Shown: positions 1 to 8,228 of the stretch, one piece after another
How the letters are laid out: every line of letters begins with the position of its first letter
Position numbering within the stretch: position 1 is the stretch's first letter
Assembly (NCBI RefSeq): GCF_040500475.1
Contig: NZ_CP159358.1
Span: 2,418,001-2,482,000 of the forward strand
Length of the DNA stretch: 64,000 nucleotides
Direction of reading: 5' to 3'
From: Bacillus sp. Bos-x628
Lineage (GTDB): Bacteria > Bacillota > Bacilli > Bacillales > Bacillaceae
Made by a program: the position numbers and the translations under genes
Notes under the pieces: generated by a model
Databases searched by the model: none
The model's input: the letters and a program-made list of their open reading frames with translations, nothing else
Told to the model about the DNA's origin: nothing

Positions 1-1
1 T

Positions 2-259
2 TATTTAGTGGTCGACTCTTCCTCTGACTTACCTTATGACTTCTACAGACCGGGGGAAGAAGAAGAGAGACTGCCGATTCACCTCATGACACAGAGTGGA
101 CATATTAAAGAACTGTCGAGACAGTCAGATATTGTCGACGCCATTTCCGGTAAACGAAGAACCGATCACAAACTTTATTTCCCGATGGACTTAATTGTAG
201 ATATGTCGGAAAAAGCTGAAGAAAAGAAGGCGATCATGAAGCTGCTTGGATTGGGATAA
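2..259 (+). CDS. ywfO: YwfO-like HD-domain phosphohydrolase, C-terminal end only
   Basis: This is the last 85 codons of a gene that begins before the window; the frame is open from base 2 and closes with TAA. The tail (YLVDSSSDLPYDFYRP, later KLYFPMDLIVDMSE) matches my memory of the end of B. subtilis YwfO, an HD-superfamily metal-dependent phosphohydrolase of about 430 residues, homologues of which act on nucleotides. The HD motif itself lies outside the window. Its place directly before ywgA, as in B. subtilis, supports the call. An internal GTG at position 8 is not a real start because the reading frame and homology continue upstream. Confidence 0.85.
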   Translation, partial: YLVVDSSSDLPYDFYRPGEEEERLPIHLMTQSGHIKELSRQSDIVDAISGKRRTDHKLYFPMDLIVDMSEKAEEKKAIMKLLGLG

Positions 260-289
260 GGAAGTATTGAAAAAGGAGATGTCGGGAAT

Positions 290-790
290 TTGTTGAAAGA
301 ACATGCAAAGTTGATGAAGGTATTCTCTGAATCAGGAGAAATCGTTGGACGGAAGAAGCTGCAAAAAATGATTTACATAGCAAAAAAGTTAGACTTGCCT
401 TTTTATGAGAAATACGATTTTCATTTTTATGGCCCGTATTCAGAGGAGTTGACGCTTAGGATTGAAGAGCTGTGTAACCTTGGATTCTTGGACGAAATGA
501 AGGAAAAAAAGGGCGGATACTATCAATATCGCTATTCGCTAACGGATAATGGGAAGGAGTTTCTCGAGCAGTGTGAAGTGGACATGCCTGACGTAAAGGG
601 GATTACTCAGCAGATGAATCAGCAATCGTCCCGTTTTCTTGAGCTCGTCTCGACGATTTTATACTTTGATGACTTGTCTCAAGATGAGGTGAAGGAAAAG
701 GTCTTCACAATTAAAAGGAAGCAGCGGTATACGGACGAAGAATTTGAAGCCGCACTTAATTATATTGATCAATTAAGAGAATTGTGCTAG
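290..790 (+). CDS. ywgA: YwgA family protein of unknown function
   Basis: A 166-residue soluble protein opening MLKEHAKLMKVFSESGEIVG, which matches the B. subtilis YwgA N-terminus. The start is TTG at 290, nine bases after an AAAAGGAG site; a second TTG follows at once but the first fits the family start. The N-terminal half reads like a winged-helix fold (repeated K/E-rich helices, then a Y-rich strand pair around GGYYQYRYSLTDNG), but I know of no established function. It is 30 bases downstream of ywfO and probably co-transcribed with it; a strong terminator follows. Confidence 0.9.
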   Translation: MLKEHAKLMKVFSESGEIVGRKKLQKMIYIAKKLDLPFYEKYDFHFYGPYSEELTLRIEELCNLGFLDEMKEKKGGYYQYRYSLTDNGKEFLEQCEVDMPDVKGITQQMNQQSSRFLELVSTILYFDDLSQDEVKEKVFTIKRKQRYTDEEFEAALNYIDQLRELC

Positions 791-797
791 TTTTGCC

Positions 798-828
798 AAA
801 ACGCCCGACAGAATTCGGGCGTTTTTTG
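798..828 (+). terminator. Terminator after ywgA
   Basis: A GC-rich stem (AAAACGCCCGA paired with TCGGGCGTTTT, six-base loop) followed by a run of T. It closes the ywfO-ywgA unit. Confidence 0.9.
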
Positions 829-1018
829 TTTGTGAGGACCCATGCCAAAAGCGCTATTTTCTAATGAAATGTGTGCCAAAATATCTGAAAAATTAGTGAA
901 TATGGCGTCATTAGACTACATTCTTGTGAATCTAACTTCCTGTTTTTGACTGAATAGAAGGAAAATGGTGAATTTTCAGTGAATATATAACCTTGTTAAA
1001 AACAAAGGAGGGATAGGA

Positions 1019-1831
1019 ATGAGAAAACGATCAGTCTTTTTGTCATTTTTATTGGTAGGTAGTTTGTTACCGGGGGTAAGTTCTGCTTCAGCACCATTAA
1101 CGAGTGCAGGTCATGATCATGATCATCATCATGCGCCATTTGAAACACATATCAGTGATGGGTTGCCAAAGGCAAACGATTTTAAAGATTTGATGACAGC
1201 TCCTTCAATTGAGCGTGATGTAACGACAAAGGTTTTAGATGAATCTGGTAAGCAGGTTGGATCAAGAACCTTTAAGGCGAATACAGGAGATTCTATTTCA
1301 ACGAAAGCAAGCACAGGCAGTCAAAAAGTGACAGTCTATGCGGTAGCAGATGCACAGTATCGTGCGAAATATAGCGATTGGCAAACACGTATTGCCAGCA
1401 TCATTGAGCAAGCGGATGTCACATTTAATCGTGACCACGATGTCGATTTTGTTGTACAAGCGGTAGGGTCTTGGACGTCTTCTGGGTCTAACGCTGATCA
1501 AATTCTTTCAAACCTTCAGCGTAGCTTTGATGGCAGAGGGTATGACTTTGTGACAGGATTTACAGCAAATCCAAACTTTGATGCTGGCGGTATCGCTTAT
1601 GTATATAATAGTGCTCCGAGCGGAAGTGCATTTGCCGTTAACCTTGATCAAGGAACAGCGAATACAGCGAAAGCAGCTACTCACGAATATGGTCATAACT
1701 TTGGTTTACCTCATGACCCTCAAGGAAGTGGTATTGTTTGCTTAATGAATTATGATTATTCTTACACAGTCGATTTTTTTGATGCTGCACATAAAAATCA
1801 AGTGAATCGTAATAAAGCTTGGTATAGATAA
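1019..1831 (+). CDS. Secreted metzincin metalloprotease, MEROPS M84 type
   Basis: A 270-residue secreted zinc protease. Residues 1-23 form a signal peptide (positive MRKR, hydrophobic core, ASA-type cleavage near residue 25). A His-rich patch (HDHDHHH) begins the propeptide, and a single Cys (C241) lies late in the chain. The active site HEYGHNFGLPHD is at residues 222-233: H222, E223, H226, H232 and the following D233 give the HExxHxxGxxHD signature shared with adamalysins. The Met-turn CLMNYDY at 241-247 supplies M243. The length and both motifs match the metzincin described from B. intermedius/B. pumilus 3-19 (family M84). AAAGGAGGGATAGGA sits just before the ATG. In B. subtilis this slot holds unrelated genes, so it is an accessory insertion in a conserved neighbourhood. 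Confidence 0.88.
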   Translation: MRKRSVFLSFLLVGSLLPGVSSASAPLTSAGHDHDHHHAPFETHISDGLPKANDFKDLMTAPSIERDVTTKVLDESGKQVGSRTFKANTGDSISTKASTGSQKVTVYAVADAQYRAKYSDWQTRIASIIEQADVTFNRDHDVDFVVQAVGSWTSSGSNADQILSNLQRSFDGRGYDFVTGFTANPNFDAGGIAYVYNSAPSGSAFAVNLDQGTANTAKAATHEYGHNFGLPHDPQGSGIVCLMNYDYSYTVDFFDAAHKNQVNRNKAWYR

Positions 1832-1841
1832 GATAAGAAAC

Positions 1842-1884
1842 AAAAAGGACAAACACTCAAACACGAGGGGTTTGTCCTTTTATA
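1842..1884. terminator. Bidirectional terminator between the metzincin gene and ywhB
   Basis: AAAAGGACAAAC pairs with GTTTGTCCTTTT across a loop of about 15 bases. The arms are A-rich on the left and T-rich on the right, so the stem can stop transcription from both convergent genes. Confidence 0.85.
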
Positions 1885-1887
1885 TGC

Positions 1888-2073
1888 TTACTGGTCGCTC
1901 ATTCGTTTTCCTGCTACGGCATAGTGTTCTTTTTTCATTTCTTCAATAATGACAGAGACTTTTTCTGCTCCTGCGCCTGTTGTTTCCACAACTGCAGCTG
2001 TTACTTTTTCCACAAGTGCTCTTTTTTGTTCATCTGTTCTTCCTTCAAGCATTTGTACGGTGACAATCGGCAT
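1888..2073 (-). CDS. ywhB: 4-oxalocrotonate tautomerase-like protein YwhB
   Basis: A 61-residue protein beginning MPIVTVQMLEGRT. After loss of Met the N-terminal Pro2 would be the catalytic base of the tautomerase superfamily; the following beta strand and the RTDEQK helix start match 4-OT family members, which are about 62 residues long and form hexamers. B. subtilis YwhB has promiscuous tautomerase and decarboxylase activity in vitro, but its physiological substrate is unknown. The start at 2073 is chosen because Pro must be residue 2 and because a GGAGG site lies just upstream; the eight upstream in-frame codons would destroy the active site. Confidence 0.93.
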   Translation of the reverse strand: MPIVTVQMLEGRTDEQKRALVEKVTAAVVETTGAGAEKVSVIIEEMKKEHYAVAGKRMSDQ

Positions 2074-2179
2074 ATTCAATCCTCCTTTTTCCTTCAATGT
2101 TACGCTTCCCTTTAGTTTAAGGGAGTTCTTATAGTATACTGAATGAAGTAAATCATTGTATAGAAAGAAAGAGGGATTT

Positions 2180-2842
2180 ATGTTTTTGGACCAATTGTTT
2201 GTTTATCCATTAGCACTCATTCCATTTGTCGCCATTACGCTTGTTGTTGCGTTCACGATGCACGAGCTGGCACATGCATCTGTTGCTTATCGTTTTGGAG
2301 ACCCGACAGCTAAAAATCAGGGGAGATTGACATTAAATCCTCTGAAGCACCTTGATGTATTCGGGACGATCTTGATATTTGTCGCTGGGTTTGGCTGGGC
2401 AAGACCAATACCGGTGAATCGTTATCATTTTAAACATCCTCGATTAGCTGGGATTTGTGTATCTATTGCCGGACCGCTAAGTAACCTGTTTTTAGCGTTC
2501 ATTGGCTTTTTTATGTATATCCTTCTTCAGAAATTTGGGGGAGAGTGGGTCATTCATTTTGAGCCGGGTGTGGATTATTTTTTTCTAATATTTATTAACT
2601 TGAACCTTATTTTGTTTTTATTTAACTTATTACCACTTCCGCCGCTTGATGGATATCGGATTATTGAGGATGTCGTCAGTCCGAGCATTCGGGCAAAGAT
2701 GACGCAATTTGAACAATATGGGATCATTATTTTCCTGATATTCGTCATTACGCCCCTTGGTCAGTTTATTTTTGGCCCGCTGATCAGTATGAGAGATCAA
2801 ATAATTAATTGGTTTAATATCATTTTCAAGCCGCTGCTTTAG
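2180..2842 (+). CDS. ywhC: YwhC, M50-family (site-2-protease-like) membrane metalloprotease
   Basis: A 220-residue polytopic membrane protein. H28, E29 and H32 in HELAH form the zinc site inside a transmembrane helix, and the downstream NLLPLPPLDGYR motif supplies the third ligand Asp of the M50 family (rhomboid-independent intramembrane peptidases such as SpoIVFB and RasP). No PDZ or CBS domain is present, as in B. subtilis YwhC. The start ATG at 2180 follows GAAAGAAAGAGGG; an earlier in-frame ATG lacks a ribosome site. Substrate unknown. It is followed after 12 bases by ywhD. Confidence 0.92.
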   Translation: MFLDQLFVYPLALIPFVAITLVVAFTMHELAHASVAYRFGDPTAKNQGRLTLNPLKHLDVFGTILIFVAGFGWARPIPVNRYHFKHPRLAGICVSIAGPLSNLFLAFIGFFMYILLQKFGGEWVIHFEPGVDYFFLIFINLNLILFLFNLLPLPPLDGYRIIEDVVSPSIRAKMTQFEQYGIIIFLIFVITPLGQFIFGPLISMRDQIINWFNIIFKPLL

Positions 2843-2854
2843 GAGGTCAGATGA

Positions 2855-3373
2855 ATGGAAGGTAAAAAAAAGAAACCAATTGGTTTTAATATCATTAAAA
2901 AAACAGATGCAACTGACGGGCATGGAGGTTTTGGGGCAGGTGCGCTCAGCCTTGATAACATCTCACCCGTCATTATTGATGTGAAGGAGAAGGAAGCTTT
3001 CATTGATATCGGTGCGATGCATGCAAGAAGTGCAGTAGAAAAAGGAATTAAATTTTTGAAAAATAAAGAAGAGGTTCCAAATGGAAAACCATATTGGCTC
3101 GTGTGGGTGACCATTGACCGCAGGGAAGTGGGTCCTTATTACGCAGGGGTGACAGCATGTGAAATGACGGTCGACCGTTCGATTCGCCGCGGATATAAGT
3201 CGCTCCCAGAACATGTGAATTTAATGGATAAATCAATGAAACGTAAAATCATCGTGGACCATATGGATGATTCGTCCAAGAAGGTACTCGCTAATTTCTT
3301 AAAGACACATAATGAAGCTCTTTGGGAAGCATCAACAGATGAATTGAAAAAAGGGCTCGCCGTCGCTGATTAA
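2855..3373 (+). CDS. ywhD: YwhD family protein of unknown function
   Basis: A 172-residue soluble protein starting MEGKKKKPIGFNIIKKTDAT, matching the conserved Bacillus YwhD family; no catalytic motif is recognisable to me. The start has AGGAGG nine bases upstream. The short gap to ywhC implies one transcript. Two candidate terminators follow. Confidence 0.9.
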   Translation: MEGKKKKPIGFNIIKKTDATDGHGGFGAGALSLDNISPVIIDVKEKEAFIDIGAMHARSAVEKGIKFLKNKEEVPNGKPYWLVWVTIDRREVGPYYAGVTACEMTVDRSIRRGYKSLPEHVNLMDKSMKRKIIVDHMDDSSKKVLANFLKTHNEALWEASTDELKKGLAVAD

Positions 3374-3388
3374 TTGTGAATTTTTTGT

Positions 3389-3427
3389 GAAGAATGGCTG
3401 GAAGGCTACCCATTCTAGCTGTTTTTT
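3389..3427 (+). terminator. First hairpin after ywhD
   Basis: AGAATGG pairs with CCATTCT over an 11-12-base loop, then a short spacer and TTTTTT. The spacer before the T run makes this weaker than the next hairpin. Confidence 0.5.
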
Positions 3428-3458
3428 GAGTAAACTGGTGTTAAAGCTAGGACATGGA

Positions 3459-3490
3459 GAATCCCGAGATTTGTTCATCTCGGGTTTTTT
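3459..3490. terminator. Terminator between ywhD and pbpG
   Basis: CCCGAGAT pairs with ATCTCGGG, loop of about six bases, then TTTTTT. It lies between convergent genes. The T run serves ywhD; on the other strand the stem is followed by few T residues. Confidence 0.8.
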
Positions 3491-3505
3491 CATGTCTTTT
3501 TTTAT

Positions 3506-5575
3506 TTATCGGTTCAACCATTTTTCCCACCATTTTCTTGGCTTTTGATCTTGAGACGGATCTTGCTCCACTGCCTTTTTCTCGGCGCCATTACATACCC
3601 CTGTCGGTTCAGTTCCTTCTATAAAATAAGTGAATACTTTTGATTCACATCCGGGGCCTGCGATATCACCGGTTTTTGGGTTGATATACACGCCTTTCAC
3701 TCCGTCCGGCGGCATAAAGGAGGAGGCTGGTTGATCTTCAAGGGCTGATTCCATAAAATCTGCCCAGATTTTTTTCGCATAGGCGGTTTCTTCAACAGAG
3801 TCAATAGTGCGTCCTTTATCATATCCAGTCCACACCCCTGTGACGAGCTGCGGGGAAAAACCAATCATCCAGCTATCGGCTCCAGTTGTCCCAGATTTCC
3901 CGCCATATGTTCGTGTGAGTTCCTTCATGATCGTGCGACCGGTGACACTCGTATACCCGTTTAGTTGATCATTGAACATGCCTGTCATCATGTCTGTTAT
4001 GACAAATGCCGCTTTTTCATCAAGCACTTGCTCTCTTTTTTGTTTTTCCTCAAAGAGTACGTTGCCTTTTGCATCCGTTACTTTGGTGATAAAAGTTGGT
4101 TTCACCCGTTTGCCCCCGTTTACAAGCATAGCATACGCATTTGTCATTTCAATGGGCTTAACAGGTGACGTACCTAGAGCAAGAGAAGGGACTTGATCCA
4201 GTTTTTCATGGATGCCAAATGTTTTGCCAGCACGTACAAGCTGTTCCATCCCTAAAAACAGATGGGTTTTGACGGCATATATATTATCAGAAAGAGCCAA
4301 GGCTTGAAGCATTGTAATGCCGTCATTGGCGTAATAGCCGTGATAGTTGCTTGGCGAATAGGTAGCATCGTTTCCTTGATCGTCGAGTTCAAATACAGTT
4401 TCCTCACTTCGCATCACTGTCGCTGGTGTAAATCCATTTTGCACTGCAATGTAATAGAGCAATGGTTTCATCGTTGAACCAGGCTGTCTTTTAGCTTGTG
4501 TGACCCGATTGAATGGGCTTTTCTTATAATCTCTTCCGCCAACTAGGGCAAGCACATGCCCTGTCTGGGGATGAATAGCTGTGAAGCCAATCTGGATGTC
4601 TGAATGAGGATTTATGGTGTCTTTCATTGTGTTCTCAGCGATTTTTTGCAAAGCAGGGTCCAGTGTTGTTTGAATATGAAGTCCATAGGTTTCAATCTGT
4701 TCCTCTGTTAAGTGAAGGTTTTGTTTCAGCTCTCTGATCACATCATCATAAAAATACGGTGCTTGTTTTGCTTGCAATGGCTGTTTTTGCAAAGGACGAT
4801 AAGACAGTTTTTCTTGAGCCGCATCAGCGGCTGCTTTCTTTGAGATCATCCCATCTTCTTGCATTTGTTTCAGGATCATCATTTTTCTTGAATGGGCTTT
4901 CTCCTGATTGACATAAGGAGAATAGAGGGAAGGACCTTTTGGGATTCCGGCGAGCAGGGCGGATTCGGCTAAAGTCAAATCCTTTGCTTTTTTTCCGAAA
5001 TAAAGTCGAGAAGCGGCTTCCACACCATACGCACCGTGACCGTAATAGATGGTGTTCAAATAGCCTTCTAAAATTTCATCTTTTGTATAGTTTTGCTCTA
5101 AGCGAATCGTGTAAAATGCTTCATTCCACTTTCGCTTCCATGTTTTATCGTGATCTAAATAAAGGTTGCGCGCGTATTGCTGGGTGATCGTGCTGGCACC
5201 TTGGACCTTTGCCATGGCACGGATATCAGCCACCGCAGCACCTGCCATCCGTTTGATATCAAACCCATGATGCTGATAAAAAGTTTTATCTTCAACGGCA
5301 ACAACTGCTTGTCTCATGTAAGGAGACATCTCTTTCAATGGAACCCAATACCGTTTTTCTCCAAAATTGGTTTCTCCAAGCTTCGAGCCGTCTGCTGCAT
5401 AAATGGTCGTGGATTGAGGAACTTGCACAGAAGGAGCACCTTGCCATTTTGCCAGTAAAAGGATTGTCAAAAAGACAGTTCCTGCAAATAGAAAGGCGAG
5501 CAGGCCAATAAAAAAGCATGCTCGAATCGTTTTCATGGTCATGCGGATTCTTTTATTACTCATGATTGTGTCCAT
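3506..5575 (-). CDS. pbpG: Class A penicillin-binding protein 2d (PbpG)
   Basis: A 689-residue bifunctional peptidoglycan synthase. Residues about 15-43 are a signal-anchor helix. The glycosyltransferase domain carries E95 in VAVEDKTFY and the STITQQYARN and GYLNTIYYG motifs. The transpeptidase domain has the SxxK nucleophile S367-K370, the SDN triad at 429-431 and KSGT at 560-563, all intact. Length and sequence match B. subtilis PBP2d (about 691 residues), which acts with PbpF in spore peptidoglycan synthesis under sigma-F. The start at 5575 is preferred over the ATG four codons later because a GGGGG site precedes it. It is divergent from speE. Confidence 0.96.
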   Translation of the reverse strand: MDTIMSNKRIRMTMKTIRACFFIGLLAFLFAGTVFLTILLLAKWQGAPSVQVPQSTTIYAADGSKLGETNFGEKRYWVPLKEMSPYMRQAVVAVEDKTFYQHHGFDIKRMAGAAVADIRAMAKVQGASTITQQYARNLYLDHDKTWKRKWNEAFYTIRLEQNYTKDEILEGYLNTIYYGHGAYGVEAASRLYFGKKAKDLTLAESALLAGIPKGPSLYSPYVNQEKAHSRKMMILKQMQEDGMISKKAAADAAQEKLSYRPLQKQPLQAKQAPYFYDDVIRELKQNLHLTEEQIETYGLHIQTTLDPALQKIAENTMKDTINPHSDIQIGFTAIHPQTGHVLALVGGRDYKKSPFNRVTQAKRQPGSTMKPLLYYIAVQNGFTPATVMRSEETVFELDDQGNDATYSPSNYHGYYANDGITMLQALALSDNIYAVKTHLFLGMEQLVRAGKTFGIHEKLDQVPSLALGTSPVKPIEMTNAYAMLVNGGKRVKPTFITKVTDAKGNVLFEEKQKREQVLDEKAAFVITDMMTGMFNDQLNGYTSVTGRTIMKELTRTYGGKSGTTGADSWMIGFSPQLVTGVWTGYDKGRTIDSVEETAYAKKIWADFMESALEDQPASSFMPPDGVKGVYINPKTGDIAGPGCESKVFTYFIEGTEPTGVCNGAEKKAVEQDPSQDQKPRKWWEKWLNR

Positions 5576-5682
5576 GCAAAGCCCCCATTTTGCCGTTTTT
5601 TATCAGTATGGAACAAAGAAAACTGTTTTAAACAAGCGAATGCATTGGCATGATGGAAAAATGAAGATATGTCATGTGGTTC

Positions 5683-5711
5683 TTTACAATTTGTTATGAA
5701 TCCACTATACT
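5683..5711 (+). promoter_or_regulatory. Sigma-A promoter for speE
   Basis: TTTACA and TATACT separated by exactly 17 bases. It lies about 90 bases ahead of the speE start in the divergent pbpG-speE spacer. Confidence 0.75.
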
Positions 5712-5799
5712 TTCTTCTTGGACAATCGCGATATGTAATAGCCGTTACAGGCGCTAACAATAGATGTTTGTTTATTATTGGATGAGAGGAAGATGAACA

Positions 5800-6630
5800 A
5801 TGAGCGAGCTTTGGTATACAGAAAAGCAAACGAAGAATTTTGGCATTACATTGAAGGTCAATAAAACCCTTCATACGGAGCAAACAGACTATCAACATTT
5901 AGAGGTGGTGGAAACAGAAGAGTTTGGCAATATGCTGTTTTTAGATGGCATGGTGATGACGTCAGAGAAGGATGAGTTTGTATACCATGAGATGGTGGCG
6001 CATGTTCCTCTTTTCACTCATCCAAACCCTGAAAATGTACTAGTCGTAGGTGGGGGAGACGGCGGTGTCATTCGTGAAATCCTCAAACATCCAAGTGTGA
6101 AAAAAGCGACACTTGTTGATATTGATGGCAAAGTGATCGACTACTCGAAGAAATATCTTCCTTCAATTGCTGGCAAGCTCGATGATCCTCGTGTCGATGT
6201 CAAAGTGGGAGACGGTTTTATGCACATTGCAGAAGCTGACAATGAGTATGATGTCATTATGGTGGACTCTACTGAACCAGTAGGACCAGCGGTTCATTTG
6301 TTCTCCAAAGGATTTTACGCAGGAATTTCAAAAGCATTAAAAGAAGACGGCATTTTCGTTGCACAAACGGACAACCCTTGGTTCACACCAGAATTGATTA
6401 CGAATGTACAGCGTGATGTGAAAGAAATCTTCCCGATTACAAAGCTTTATCTTGCAAACATCCCAACGTATCCGAGCGGGCTTTGGACATTTACGATGGG
6501 TTCGAAGAAATATGATCCACTTGCGGTGGAGGACAGCCGTTTCTTCGATATTGATACGAAATATTATACGAAAGAATTGCACAAAGCGGCGTTCGTTCTG
6601 CCGAAATTTGTGAGCGACTTAATCAAATAA
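5800..6630 (+). CDS. speE: Spermidine synthase
   Basis: A 276-residue aminopropyltransferase that moves the aminopropyl group of decarboxylated S-adenosylmethionine to putrescine. The nucleotide-binding loop [12 protein letters not shown], the acidic VDIDGKVID strand end, and the catalytic [11 protein letters not shown] motif (Asp acting on the amine) are all present. Length equals B. subtilis SpeE. The ATG follows GAGAGGAAG. With speB next, the pair makes spermidine from agmatine; speB supplies the putrescine. Confidence 0.97.
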   Translation: MSELWYTEKQTKNFGITLKVNKTLHTEQTDYQHLEVVETEEFGNMLFLDGMVMTSEKDEFVYHEMVAHVPLFTHPNPENVLVVGGGDGGVIREILKHPSVKKATLVDIDGKVIDYSKKYLPSIAGKLDDPRVDVKVGDGFMHIAEADNEYDVIMVDSTEPVGPAVHLFSKGFYAGISKALKEDGIFVAQTDNPWFTPELITNVQRDVKEIFPITKLYLANIPTYPSGLWTFTMGSKKYDPLAVEDSRFFDIDTKYYTKELHKAAFVLPKFVSDLIK

Positions 6631-6646
6631 TCAAGTGAAACTAGGG

Positions 6647-6675
6647 ATGCGCAAATGACTGTTTGCGCATTTTTT
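6647..6675 (+). terminator. Hairpin with T run between speE and speB
   Basis: ATGCGCAAA and TTTGCGCAT form a perfect nine-base stem with a six-base loop, followed by TTTTTT. Being inside a two-gene operon, it probably reduces rather than abolishes speB transcription. Confidence 0.75.
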
Positions 6676-6700
6676 GAAAGCTAAAAGGAGGAATCTTTGC

Positions 6701-7573
6701 ATGAGATTTGACGAGGCTTATTCAGGAAAAGTATTTATTGGAAGTCATCCAACATGGGAAGATGCAAAAGTGATTTTATATGGCATGCCGATGGATTGGA
6801 CAGTGAGCTATCGCCCAGGTTCACGTTTTGGTCCGAACCGCATTCGAGAAGTATCCATTGGTTTAGAAGAATACAGTCCTTATTTAGATCGTCAGTTGCA
6901 TGAAGTACCATTCTTTGATGCAGGAGATATTCCACTTCCATTTGGTAACGCACAAAAAAGCTTAGATTTAATTGAAGTGTACGTCGACAGTATTTTAGAA
7001 AAGGGCAAATTTCCATTAGGAATGGGCGGGGAGCATCTAGTCTCTTGGCCTGTCTTCCGTGCCATGCATAAGAAATATCCAGATTTAGCGATTATTCATA
7101 TGGATGCTCATACGGATCTGCGTGAGGAATATGAAGGTGAGCCGCTATCACATTCTACACCGATTCGTAAAGTAGCAGAGCTGATCGGTCCTGAAAATGT
7201 GTTCTCTTTCGGTATCCGTTCTGGTATGAAAGAAGAGTTCGAATGGGCAAAAAAAGCCGGCATGCACATATCTAAATTTGAAGTGCTGGAGCCATTGAAG
7301 GAAGTATTGCCGAAACTAAAAGGTCGTCCAGTTTATGTGACCATTGACATTGACGTACTTGATCCAGCACATGCGCCTGGTACAGGAACAGTTGATGCTG
7401 GCGGAATTACTTCTAAGGAATTGCTTGCGTCTATTCATGCCATTGCTGGTTCTGATGTGAACGTTGTCGGTGCAGACCTTGTGGAGGTTGCGCCTGTATA
7501 CGATCACTCCGACCAAACAGCCAATACAGCGAGCAAGCTTCTTCGCGAAATGCTGCTCGGGTTTGTGAAATAA
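6701..7573 (+). CDS. speB: Agmatinase
   Basis: A 290-residue ureohydrolase that splits agmatine into putrescine and urea. The binuclear manganese site is visible as GMGGEH, HMDAHTDLR and TIDIDVLDPAHAPGTGT. The ATG at 6701 is nine bases after AGGAGG and gives exactly the B. subtilis length; an in-frame ATG nine codons earlier lies within the upstream terminator and has no ribosome site. It is the second gene of the speE-speB polyamine operon. Confidence 0.97.
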   Translation: MRFDEAYSGKVFIGSHPTWEDAKVILYGMPMDWTVSYRPGSRFGPNRIREVSIGLEEYSPYLDRQLHEVPFFDAGDIPLPFGNAQKSLDLIEVYVDSILEKGKFPLGMGGEHLVSWPVFRAMHKKYPDLAIIHMDAHTDLREEYEGEPLSHSTPIRKVAELIGPENVFSFGIRSGMKEEFEWAKKAGMHISKFEVLEPLKEVLPKLKGRPVYVTIDIDVLDPAHAPGTGTVDAGGITSKELLASIHAIAGSDVNVVGADLVEVAPVYDHSDQTANTASKLLREMLLGFVK

Positions 7574-7583
7574 ATCGTGATAT

Positions 7584-7621
7584 AAGAGCTTGCCATTTAA
7601 TTTGGACAAGCTCTTTTTTTA
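7584..7621 (+). terminator. Terminator after speB
   Basis: AAGAGCTTG and CAAGCTCTT enclose a 14-base loop and run into seven T residues. The 184 bases from here to ywiB hold no gene I can support. In B. subtilis the subtilosin (sbo-alb) cluster lies in this part of the map. Confidence 0.85.
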
Positions 7622-7805
7622 GCTTGGTTGATCATTGGATTTATTCTGTTCATCAGCTTCATTTTCTCTTTTCCTTTTTTTACAGTGAAATAGCTCATTC
7701 AAACAACGTTTATTCCAAGTGAAGTTTAGAGATGATGGTATGATAGGCGATCGTGAATATGGTATACTATTTTAGTTAAACGGGTCTTAGCAAAGGAAGT
7801 GCAAA

Positions 7806-8228
7806 ATGACACAAAACGAGATTTCAATTCATGTAAAGTCAGTGATGAGACCAGAGACGGAGCAAGCTGAAACAATTGAATTCCGAACAACTGGAACGTA
7901 TCAAGAGATAAATGACAAAACGTATCTCACTTACTATGAAGAACATGAAATGGGTAAAGTGAAAACCGTTGTGAAAATGAGTGAAAAAGAGATTTTTGTC
8001 ATGAGATCAGGTGCTATTCATATGAAGCAACGTTTTCTCATTGGAGAAACGACAGTGACACATTACAAAATGCCATTTGGCACACTTCAGCTTGATATGC
8101 ACACACATGGCATCGAACTTGATGAGGAAAATGGGTTATTGCACATTACGTACGATATGCTGACAGGTGAAAATCAAAAGCATTTACATACATTATCTAT
8201 TTCGTATAAGGAGGATTTACGTTCATGA
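7806..8228 (+). CDS. ywiB: YwiB, DUF1934 beta-barrel protein
   Basis: A 140-residue protein built mostly of alternating beta strands ([38 protein letters not shown]), typical of the calycin-like DUF1934 family; the B. subtilis homologue is about 142 residues and has no known function. AAAGGAAG precedes the ATG. The stop overlaps the argS start as ATGA, so the two genes are translationally coupled, suggesting a role tied to translation or simply co-regulation. Confidence 0.92.
   Translation: MTQNEISIHVKSVMRPETEQAETIEFRTTGTYQEINDKTYLTYYEEHEMGKVKTVVKMSEKEIFVMRSGAIHMKQRFLIGETTVTHYKMPFGTLQLDMHTHGIELDEENGLLHITYDMLTGENQKHLHTLSISYKEDLRS

Noticed and set aside
7622-7692. A hydrophobic reading AWLIIGFILFISFIFSFP after speB as a membrane peptide
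   Set aside because: No ribosome site, only about 23 codons, and it begins at the T run of a terminator.
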